Source: Ruminococcus sp. (GTDB lineage: Bacteria; Bacillota; Clostridia; Oscillospirales; Ruminococcaceae). Taken from it: a stretch of DNA of 9,219 nt. A program made the position numbers and the translations under genes. Each line of letters opens with the position of its first letter. The stretch's first letter is position 1. The notes beneath the pieces were generated by a model that was not told the DNA's origin, searched no databases, and saw only the letters and a list, made by a program, of their open reading frames with translations. The stretch covers positions 1-9,219 of the forward strand of contig DNLQ01000142.1 in the NCBI GenBank assembly GCA_003488415.1, given 5' to 3'. Shown here piece by piece: positions 1 to 6,534 of the stretch.

Positions 1-44
1 TTTCATTATATTGTTACGGTGCCTGAAAACGGCAGCCGGAACGG

Positions 45-1223
45 TCATTCCTCAGTGCCGGAGGAAGAGTCTGTATTATCTGTCTTTAGTGTCAGACTCT
101 CGATAAGAGCGTCGGAATCAGCCTTCAGCTCCTTATATAATTCTTCGTCAGTGTGGTCGAGATTGGTATAGATGCCGAAAGTAGCATCAGGAAGTTCAAC
201 GAATGTATACTCCATGTAAGCAGAGCCGGTATCCAGCAATACACGGCGTGCAGGGAAGCCGCGGAACTCAGTCTCTTCGTTTTCCTTTACATAATCGGTC
301 TCGCTGTAGGTCTGTACGACATAATCTGTCTCGTCCTGCAGTGAACCTCTTTCCTCAGAGCGGTCTGAGAAGAATGAAGTGTAGTACATAACGGTACCGT
401 TGGTAACTCCCTTGACGGAGTAGAAAGCGACGTCGGTACTGTCTTCACCCTCCTGGTTGTTATTGAAGGCGATATACCAGTCATTCTGTTCAGAGACGGT
501 ATACTCCTTGCAGTCGAAGGTTATGGGGCCTGTTTCAGTCTCCTCGTAGGTAAGAGTCTCTGAGATCTGTTTTATGACATTTTCGCACCAGTCCTCACTT
601 TCGGAATCGACAGAGGTAGTGCCGATGATGAACTGACTTCCGTTTTCGGTTGCCACGCAGTAGTAATTGATGTAGGAATCCTCGCCCTTGTAGAGTCCCA
701 TGATATGGAAACCGTCGAGTCCGGCGAGGGTAATATCCTCATGATCGACATCCTCAATGAACTGCTGGTAGTAATTGAGCTGGGATTCAAGGAAGTTCTC
801 GGCAGGAAGGTGCATGGAGGAGCTGCTTCTTATGTTGACCTGAGTGTGCATATCGGAGCTGCTGTCAGCCGGAACAAGAGTCACATCGAACACATTTTCC
901 TCGTTATTTGCCTTCTGTTCATCCTTGGTATATATTCTTATGTCTTTGCCCTTGACTGTAAAACTGAAGATGCCGGATGTAAAGGGAGTGCCGTTCTCAT
1001 CGCAGAAGGTAAAGTCATTTTCCATGCCGGGATGACCGACTGTCTCCTGCTGGGCAGGCTCAGTCTCTGAGGCTGTTTCTTCTGCCGGTTCTTCTGTAGC
1101 GTTCTCAGTCACAGCAGAGGAAGTGTCCTCCTGGACTGAGCTGTTCCCTGACGAAGCGCAGGAGCAGAGTCCTGCGGCAATGCAGAGTGCTGCCGCAAAA
1201 GCGGCTGTTCTTTTTTTTCTCAT
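45..1223 (-). CDS. Lipoprotein with two PsbP/DcrB-like domains (paralogue D, last of the cluster)
   Basis: This is a predicted exported lipoprotein of 392 residues with no function I recognise. The N-terminus has positive charges (MRKKR), a hydrophobic Ala-rich core and a lipobox LCSC, with Cys22 as the likely lipid-anchored residue. Residues 23-68 are a Ser/Thr/Glu-rich linker. Two domains follow, at about 84-226 and 233-380. Each ends in a helix of the type I..SLTL, and the second opens with a Y-x-V-x-x-x-x-x-W pattern (about 240-249), as in PsbP/DcrB-like folds. The second domain is clearly related to that of the gene just upstream: both contain a YTNLD or FTNLD motif and end in I-x-S-[LI]-x-[LF]-K. 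Cys189 and Cys212 may pair, as similarly placed cysteines occur in the 511-residue paralogue. The ATG is preceded by GGTGA at 5 nt spacing, and the gap from the previous stop is 17 nt. The CDS and lipoprotein nature are secure; the fold is inferred from pattern only. Confidence 0.9.
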   Translation of the reverse strand: MRKKRTAAFAAALCIAAGLCSCASSGNSSVQEDTSSAVTENATEEPAEETASETEPAQQETVGHPGMENDFTFCDENGTPFTSGIFSFTVKGKDIRIYTKDEQKANNEENVFDVTLVPADSSSDMHTQVNIRSSSSMHLPAENFLESQLNYYQQFIEDVDHEDITLAGLDGFHIMGLYKGEDSYINYYCVATENGSQFIIGTTSVDSESEDWCENVIKQISETLTYEETETGPITFDCKEYTVSEQNDWYIAFNNNQEGEDSTDVAFYSVKGVTNGTVMYYTSFFSDRSEERGSLQDETDYVVQTYSETDYVKENEETEFRGFPARRVLLDTGSAYMEYTFVELPDATFGIYTNLDHTDEELYKELKADSDALIESLTLKTDNTDSSSGTEE

Positions 1224-1240
1224 AATTCACCGCCGTAGTA

Positions 1241-2395
1241 TTATTTGAATACGATACTTTTAATAACATTATCCGCATCCTCACGCATCATTCTGTACTC
1301 CTCCCTGTCGGAGTAGTCGAGGTTGGTGAAGATGCAGAGCAGCGCATGGGGAAGGTCAACATAGATGTACTCGAAATAGTAACCGTCCATGTCTGCAATA
1401 ATGTGTCTGGCATAATAGCCTTTTAGTTTTATTCTGTCGTTTCTGACAAGCTGTCCTGATCTGTACCTGTTTACGATATCATCAGCTTCACTGTCAGCAT
1501 TGCTTCTCTCGTTCCGGTCATCGACCTCAAAGCTGAGGTAATAGATAATGCCGTCATCGTCTGCGGAAGCGGCAGATGTACCGAAGGGAGTACGGAAGTC
1601 AATGTAATGGCAGCCGTTTGAATGGTCCCATTCGCCTGCAAAGAACCAGTTATCGGATTCCGTGAGGCTGAAATACTTACCGTCATATACCTTGTGAAGT
1701 GTACTGTCACAGACGAGGGAATCCTCTATCTGTGAGATGATGCCGCTGCACCATCCGATCTCCTCTGCGCCGTCAGCGACCTCGCTCACACGGATCGCCT
1801 GATGAGAAACGGGATCGACATACAAAGAAAGTACCAGCAGCGAGCCGTCATCGACGGCATCGAGGCGATAGCATTCAAAGCCGTTCACTTCATAGCTGTC
1901 GGTGGTTATCTCATCGTACCAGGAACCGGAAATATCGGTTTCCCATTCCCGCAGCACATCCTCCGCATTGACGCCCTCAAAGGAGACACTCACGGAAACC
2001 ACGCAGGTCTCGGTATTCCATTCCGGGTAGAGGGCGATGCCCTTTCCCAGTGACGGATCGTCGAGAGTCTCACAGAACAGCAGATCGCTGCCGGAAACGG
2101 TATAACCGAACGCACCTGTTTCAAAGTACCGGTTACCGGAGACAGGAGTAAGGTCGGAAAGGAGTTCCTCTGTAACAGCTTCATGGCTGTCCGGGAAACT
2201 GTCGTTTGCGAAAAGCTCCGGAAGGTTATCTGTATCCGCCTGAGGGTATCCGGCAGGAGCGCTGGTCTCAGGCTCAGCGGAGACCTCACTGCTGTAGGTA
2301 TCATGACTCAGGTACGGGTTATCGTCAGGCGGTGTACATCCGCAGCAGACCGCAGCAGTAAAAGCTGCAAGTGCAGCGATAAGAGACTCTTTCAT
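1241..2395 (-). CDS. Lipoprotein with two PsbP/DcrB-like domains (paralogue C)
   Basis: This is a predicted exported lipoprotein of 384 residues, function unknown. The signal peptide is short and has one Lys at position 2. It ends in VCCGC, with Cys20 as the likely lipidation site; the Cys at the -3 position is less usual than Leu. An acidic, Pro/Ser-rich linker runs to about residue 85. Domains lie at about 90-228 and 233-384. The second begins GKYFSLTESDNW and contains an FTNLD motif, closely matching the downstream paralogue. The first ends with a WCxxIIxQIxxSL helix that matches WCENVIKQISETL in that neighbour. The ATG starts only one nt after the TGA stop of the upstream gene, and no strong Shine-Dalgarno sequence is visible, so translation is probably coupled to the gene before it. 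The product is acidic and entirely extracytoplasmic after export. Confidence 0.9.
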   Translation of the reverse strand: MKESLIAALAAFTAAVCCGCTPPDDNPYLSHDTYSSEVSAEPETSAPAGYPQADTDNLPELFANDSFPDSHEAVTEELLSDLTPVSGNRYFETGAFGYTVSGSDLLFCETLDDPSLGKGIALYPEWNTETCVVSVSVSFEGVNAEDVLREWETDISGSWYDEITTDSYEVNGFECYRLDAVDDGSLLVLSLYVDPVSHQAIRVSEVADGAEEIGWCSGIISQIEDSLVCDSTLHKVYDGKYFSLTESDNWFFAGEWDHSNGCHYIDFRTPFGTSAASADDDGIIYYLSFEVDDRNERSNADSEADDIVNRYRSGQLVRNDRIKLKGYYARHIIADMDGYYFEYIYVDLPHALLCIFTNLDYSDREEYRMMREDADNVIKSIVFK

Positions 2396-2396
2396 A

Positions 2397-3932
2397 TCAT
2401 TCAGGGAGACTCAGACCGCTAAGGTCAAGAGTATTTATCATCTGTTCCATGAAGGCTTCGGCTCTGTCAGTGTCACTCTGGCTGCAAGTTAATTCAAAGG
2501 AGACGAAGATGCCGTTATCGGAAGTATAGAAGTACAGGTCGCAGTGATCGTCAGTGTCTTCAGGGAGGATCTTGACGCTCCATATGTCATATTTACCGGA
2601 GTATTGTTTAACGTCCGCAGTACCGCCTAAGCGTTCTCCGAGGCTTTTGGACTTTTCTTCAGCATAGGCTCTGACGTCGATATCCGGATTTGGAGAAGCC
2701 TTGATATAAAGGCGTATTCCCGTTGGCGGACTGTAGAACTCACCGATATTCAGCGGTGAGGTATGATCGGATTCTTTGAATGATCTGTCGGCAGTGAATG
2801 TGATGCCGGAGCAGTTGAAGTCCTCCATACGTGCAGTACCCTGATCGTCGTCGAGCTGTTTCAGTTCATCCTCTGAAAGCTCCGGAATTGTGAAACGGCT
2901 AATTGCCTCTTTCAGTTCTGCATAGGTGCCGTATGCGTCATCGCCGTTCTCATCGCACGCCCACACCACATTGAAGATGTAGAGAGCGTCGTTTGCCATG
3001 AGCCAGTAGCGGTCTTTGCGGAGATAGGTATCACTGATGGAGGTAAGGGTGCTGAGCAGCTCTGCAGGTCTTCCGGCGATCTCTGAAGAAGAGCGGTCAA
3101 GTATAGTGATGAAACTGCTTCCGGAGGTTTGCTCTTCTGCCTGGTCTGCATACTCAGCAGCAGTATCGAATTCAAGTTCCTTTGTAACTCTTACGGAAGC
3201 GACGGAGTAAGACTTTTTCAGGTCATCGGCTTTCTGCAATTTCAGCTCGATATTTTCGGCGCTGCTCACATTTTCGTCGCTGGTGAAATCGCTGGTATCG
3301 GCGCACCAGTCTGCGCTGCCGGAAAGAGAGATATACTTTCCGCTGTACTCCCAGGGCTCGTCAGGCAGCCTGTAGTCAGAGGTATATTTAATGCTCCGTG
3401 CGATATCGTCCAGCAGCTCAATGCACTTTTTTTCGTGTGAGGCATTGTAGAAGCCGGAGAGAGAGAAAAGTCTGTCCTCGGCAACGCATAAGTAGCTGCT
3501 GAAAGCAGTCTTGTCCTTTTCTTCGTCCTTACAGCGGTAATGGATCGCATAGACCGTCAGGTCTCCTGCCTGGATAGTATCGGTGCGCAGGTCGCTGATA
3601 CCGCTTTCAGCCCCGTACATTTTCATATCCTCTTCGATCATCAGTTCGGGAGTCCTGTGGCAAATGGACTTACCGGCAGCAGTCAGTGAGGAGAAATACT
3701 TTCCTTCAAAGCTGATCTGCTCGTCTTTGCCGGTGGCATTGACTGAATAGTGGCGTTCGTCCGTCAGTGATCCGTCTGCGCTGAAGCTGAAATTCACCAG
3801 TTCATAGTTTTTGTGGCTGTCGGATGAAACGGATGCTGTGCCGTCATTTGAACTGCTGCTGTTTACTGATGAACAGGAGCAGAGTGAGACTGCAACAAGG
3901 GCAGCGATCGAAGCTGCAATAATTTTATTCAA
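2397..3932 (-). CDS. Lipoprotein with three PsbP/DcrB-like domains (paralogue B), TTG start
   Basis: This is a predicted exported lipoprotein of 511 residues, function unknown. I place the start at a TTG at 3932, not at the in-frame ATG at 3971 that would overlap the upstream gene by 29 nt. The TTG has a strong Shine-Dalgarno match (GAGGTGAT, 4 nt away). It also gives MNKIIAASIAALVAVSLCSC, which aligns residue for residue with the signal peptide of the upstream paralogue, with the lipobox Cys at position 20 in both. The ATG start would add 13 atypical residues before the charged region. A Ser/Asn linker leads to three domains at about 43-183, 196-349 and 370-505. Clear matches to the 517-residue neighbour include an AGDLTVYAIHY segment (122-132), RYWLMAN (308-314) and IPELSEDEL (349-357). 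Cys149 and Cys170 in the first domain may form a disulfide. The start is an inference; the CDS is not in doubt. Confidence 0.88.
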   Translation of the reverse strand: MNKIIAASIAALVAVSLCSCSSVNSSSSNDGTASVSSDSHKNYELVNFSFSADGSLTDERHYSVNATGKDEQISFEGKYFSSLTAAGKSICHRTPELMIEEDMKMYGAESGISDLRTDTIQAGDLTVYAIHYRCKDEEKDKTAFSSYLCVAEDRLFSLSGFYNASHEKKCIELLDDIARSIKYTSDYRLPDEPWEYSGKYISLSGSADWCADTSDFTSDENVSSAENIELKLQKADDLKKSYSVASVRVTKELEFDTAAEYADQAEEQTSGSSFITILDRSSSEIAGRPAELLSTLTSISDTYLRKDRYWLMANDALYIFNVVWACDENGDDAYGTYAELKEAISRFTIPELSEDELKQLDDDQGTARMEDFNCSGITFTADRSFKESDHTSPLNIGEFYSPPTGIRLYIKASPNPDIDVRAYAEEKSKSLGERLGGTADVKQYSGKYDIWSVKILPEDTDDHCDLYFYTSDNGIFVSFELTCSQSDTDRAEAFMEQMINTLDLSGLSLPE

Positions 3933-3936
3933 CGGT

Positions 3937-3944
3937 ATCACCTC
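3937..3944 (-). promoter_or_regulatory. Ribosome binding site deciding a TTG start
   Basis: GAGGTGAT on the minus strand is an eight-base match to the anti-Shine-Dalgarno sequence and lies 4 nt before the TTG at 3932. It overlaps the TGA stop of the upstream gene (3943-3945), so ribosomes finishing that gene are well placed to restart. This site is the main reason for choosing TTG over the upstream ATG. Confidence 0.75.
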
Positions 3945-5496
3945 AGTGCTGAGCGATCTCAAGGGAGTCAAATATCTGCTTCATAAGTTCAGCAGAGTCA
4001 TCTTCCTCTCCGGAGTTTATGAATTTATCGAATCTCCACAGAGTATCTCCTTCGGTGATATAGTAGGTACAGATCGTTACGGAGTCGTCATCTGAAGAGG
4101 GGTATCTGACATAGCGGATATCGTATTTCTCGTTGGCAAGGGACTGTATTTCAGCACTGTCATCGAGAGCGCCGCACAGCTCCTCAGCGAAGTCCTCAGC
4201 GGACTTCCCGTCCGGGTTTTCCATTTTCCTGATGGAAAGTCCGCCGGAGTTGGTATAGAACTTGCCGGTATCCGGATCGTCATTATTCTCATAAGCCTCT
4301 ACGCTGCTGTGACAGGTAAAGGAGAGGTCGTCCCAGGTGTAGTCGGTGGTGAGGGACTCGGTGTATTCCTCCAGCTTTTTCTGTATCTGTTCCTCAGTGA
4401 GTTCGGGAACAGAGATCCCTGCAAGAAGCTCTTCCAGTGATCTCCACACATCCTCACGGACGGTACCGTCCTCGGTGGAGCTTGTACTCAGACCAAAGCT
4501 GTAGACAGCGCCGTTAGCCTTCAGCCAGTATCTTCTGTGGCAGAATGAACGGCTCTTTGAACTGCTGCCGTTTGATGATGTAGTGGTATAGTAATACTGT
4601 ATACCGTCGGCTTTATGACCGTCTATCTCTGTTGAGATACTTACGGGATCGCTTACCTTTATTCTGTCGCTTTCAGCGGGGACAGCTTCCTTATAAAGCT
4701 CCTCAATGTCCTTGTTATCAGCGTCGATATCGACCTTGACTTCGAGGCTGCTGTGCATGGTATCCACGGAATCCGGGGTAACATACTGAGCCTTCAGGTA
4801 AGTGAGGATACCTTCGTATGTTTCGTTTTTGAGGTCTGATCCTTTAGCTGCAAGGTACCACTGGGGGCTGTAGCTGAGACCTATATAGCCGTCCCGGTAG
4901 TTCTGAGTCTGGGTGGGCAGCTTTTCTCCGGTATATCGGATACTTGCAGCAACGCTGTCCAGTTTTGCGATGCACTCCTGAGCCGCGTCTTCCTCGTAGG
5001 CGGCGTTAATGGCGCAGCACATACCCTCAGTGATCAGAAAGTACTCGCTCACGCCCTTCACATCGTCATCGGATGCAGCGTATTTATAGTGTATGGAGTA
5101 TACGTTCAGGTCTCCGGCGGTAATGTTTCCGGTGGTAATATCTGAGAAGCTGTCATTATTGTTGTAGACCTTCAGAGACTCCTCTACGATGATATCAGGA
5201 GCAGCCAGAGGTCTGCTTTCGGTTATGGTGATATTCTGGAACTTATCACATTCAAACTTTGCGCTGGTGGTCATTTTCTCTGGATCGGAGAGCAGCTTGA
5301 AATCAGCGGCTGAATTGAATGTAAAGGATTCCAGCTTGTATTGCTGTCCGTCAGCCGCAGCAGTGTCCGCCGGGTTTTCTGCGGCAGAGGATGGAGCGGT
5401 ACTGGCGATGGAGCTGTTCTCTCCGGCAGTCTTAACGCAGCCGCAGAGGGAGACAGCAAGGAGTGCAGCGATGCCTGCAATGATGATCTTTCTCAA
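3943..5496 (-). CDS. Lipoprotein with three PsbP/DcrB-like domains (paralogue A, first of the cluster), TTG start
   Basis: This is a predicted exported lipoprotein of 517 residues, function unknown. The signal peptide MRKIIIAGIAALLAVSLCGC ends in a good lipobox (LCGC, Cys20). An Ala/Ser/Thr/Pro linker spans about 21-50. Three domains follow at about 53-189, 198-363 and 389-514. The first closes with LDSVAASIRY. The second opens with an R-D-G-Y-x-x-L-x-x-S-x-x-W pattern (201-213) typical of the start of PsbP/DcrB-like domains. The third closes with a MKQIFDSLEI helix. The protein is a clear paralogue of the next gene, sharing for example an AGDLNVYSIHY segment (127-137), RRYWLKAN (321-328) and VPELTEEQI (363-371). 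The start codon is TTG, with GGGGG as a wobble-tolerant Shine-Dalgarno sequence 7 nt upstream; no upstream ATG in this frame gives a better signal peptide. The gap from the membrane-protein gene is 34 nt and the gap to the next gene is 10 nt. Confidence 0.9.
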   Translation of the reverse strand: MRKIIIAGIAALLAVSLCGCVKTAGENSSIASTAPSSAAENPADTAAADGQQYKLESFTFNSAADFKLLSDPEKMTTSAKFECDKFQNITITESRPLAAPDIIVEESLKVYNNNDSFSDITTGNITAGDLNVYSIHYKYAASDDDVKGVSEYFLITEGMCCAINAAYEEDAAQECIAKLDSVAASIRYTGEKLPTQTQNYRDGYIGLSYSPQWYLAAKGSDLKNETYEGILTYLKAQYVTPDSVDTMHSSLEVKVDIDADNKDIEELYKEAVPAESDRIKVSDPVSISTEIDGHKADGIQYYYTTTSSNGSSSKSRSFCHRRYWLKANGAVYSFGLSTSSTEDGTVREDVWRSLEELLAGISVPELTEEQIQKKLEEYTESLTTDYTWDDLSFTCHSSVEAYENNDDPDTGKFYTNSGGLSIRKMENPDGKSAEDFAEELCGALDDSAEIQSLANEKYDIRYVRYPSSDDDSVTICTYYITEGDTLWRFDKFINSGEEDDSAELMKQIFDSLEIAQH

Positions 5497-5503
5497 TTTC
5501 TAA

Positions 5504-5508
5504 CCCCC
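5504..5508 (-). promoter_or_regulatory. Ribosome binding site for a TTG start
   Basis: GGGGG, followed by TTAGAAA, lies 7 nt before the TTG at 5496. It can pair with the CCUCC core of 16S rRNA if one G-U wobble is allowed. It is weaker than the sites of the purine genes but correctly spaced, and it supports the TTG start of the 517-residue lipoprotein. Confidence 0.5.
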
Positions 5509-5530
5509 GTATAAATGGAATATCCCGGCA

Positions 5531-6031
5531 TTATTCGCCTGCCGGAGTCTTATGTGCCGCCATATAGATCTCAGCTCCTGCGGCGCAGCACATGAGCATC
5601 ATAGCTAAGAAGCAGAGCCAGCCTGCCATAGTTTCAGCGGAATTGATAATGCCGGCAAGTGCGGCTGAGCGTTCGCCAGCTCTTGCAGCTTCAAGCATAG
5701 CCTTTGAGTAGAAGTAGCGGTCACCGGCGGAACGTAAAATGCTGAATACAGCGATGAGTATCACGGTGATAACACTTCTTGTCCTGCTGGCATTGCCGGA
5801 AAAGGCGTTCACCAGGAACAGGAGAGTCAGCGGAAGTACCCCTATGCCCTTCATCATAAGAAGGGAGCGTGAGAGCTTGGGAAGCTCAGCGTTTAATACT
5901 TCACTGCCTGCACCGAGTAAGCCGGCGTAAGCATCAGGTCTGCATACCGCAAAGATCTGAAGACAGATAGCAGCGCCGGTGAGGAGAACGGCAATAAAAG
6001 CCAGTACTCTCATGGAAACAGTTTTCTTCAT
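5531..6031 (-). CDS. Four-helix integral membrane protein of unknown function
   Basis: This 166-residue protein has four predicted membrane helices, at about 8-29, 61-78, 85-101 and 134-157. The positively charged N-terminus (MKKTVSMR) suggests that the N-terminus is inside. A soluble, polar stretch separates helices 1 and 2 (about 30-58) and a longer one separates helices 3 and 4 (about 102-132). With four helices both termini would be cytoplasmic. No catalytic motif, transporter signature or family that I recognise is present. The start is well supported: AAGGGAGG lies about 8 nt before the ATG. The gene sits directly upstream of the four-lipoprotein cluster (34 nt gap) and 33 nt after the broken small lipoprotein gene, so it is probably co-transcribed with both. 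A role alongside the lipoproteins is possible but rests only on position. Confidence 0.85.
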   Translation of the reverse strand: MKKTVSMRVLAFIAVLLTGAAICLQIFAVCRPDAYAGLLGAGSEVLNAELPKLSRSLLMMKGIGVLPLTLLFLVNAFSGNASRTRSVITVILIAVFSILRSAGDRYFYSKAMLEAARAGERSAALAGIINSAETMAGWLCFLAMMLMCCAAGAEIYMAAHKTPAGE

Positions 6032-6039
6032 GGTATATA

Positions 6040-6047
6040 CCTCCCTT
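6040..6047 (-). promoter_or_regulatory. Ribosome binding site of the membrane-protein gene
   Basis: AAGGGAGG on the minus strand lies 8 nt before the ATG at 6031. It is a near-perfect Shine-Dalgarno sequence and fixes the start of the four-helix protein. Confidence 0.7.
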
Positions 6048-6064
6048 AGCAGGTTGCTTTACGG

Positions 6065-6513
6065 TTATTTAAGCGTAAGACCGGACAGGAGCTCGTCAAT
6101 GTCCTTCTGGTCGCTGTCGGAGTCCTTGTGTACTGAGGTGGATATGTTGTATATCTTGCCGTTCAGATCGAAGAGATATATGGTAGTGTGGTACTTTTCA
6201 CCCATGATGAAGGTGATCTTCCGGGAATCATGTCCCCTTGGGATCGTAGTGCAGGGAGAAATAGGGGGTATCGCAGTCCTGGGGCTCAGATGGAAGGAGG
6301 TAGTCGGAGATGTATTCCGCAGGAGACTATTCTTTTAAGATCTTCCCTTGCTTTTTCTCCATCTTCCTTACTGTAATGAGTATCATCGCTCACGTCGTTG
6401 TTTCCGCTGACGTAGCTTATGGTACTGCTGTTATTTGCACCGCAGCCGCTTAACGGCAGAGCCATTACCCCGGCGGCAGTCAGTGCAGCTGTTCTCTTTC
6501 CCAATGATCCCAT
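6065..6513 (-). pseudogene. Small lipoprotein gene broken by two frameshifts
   Basis: Three consecutive reading frames together make one plausible lipoprotein. The first piece has a signal peptide and lipobox (LSGCG) and then a polar region ending near KAREDLKRIVS; its frame stops at 6286. The second piece, in the next frame, reads AEYISDYLLPSEP and on through SLHYDPKG, then stops. The third piece reads RKITFIMGEKYHTTIYLF and so on, ending in LLSGLTLK and a TAA at 6065-6067. Removing one base near 6320-6326 and one G from the GGGG run at 6234-6237 restores an open frame of about 148 residues. The final LLSGLTLK resembles the LIESLTLK end of the domains in the lipoprotein cluster, so it may be a single-domain relative. 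Start choice is uncertain: the ATG at 6513 has a poor ribosome binding site, and a TTG at 6504 would give MGKRTAALTAA. Either the gene is truly decayed or the sequence carries two homopolymer errors. Confidence 0.7.
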
Positions 6514-6534
6514 ACTATGTTTACTTTTTGTATA

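Noticed and set aside
14..44. Possible terminator after the last lipoprotein gene (CGGCTGCCG then TTTT)
   Set aside because: The stem would be about 3 pairs with a tiny loop, too weak to call.
705..1070. Plus-strand frame of 121 codons opposite the 392-residue lipoprotein
   Set aside because: It is antisense to a well-supported lipoprotein gene and has no domain or credible start signal.
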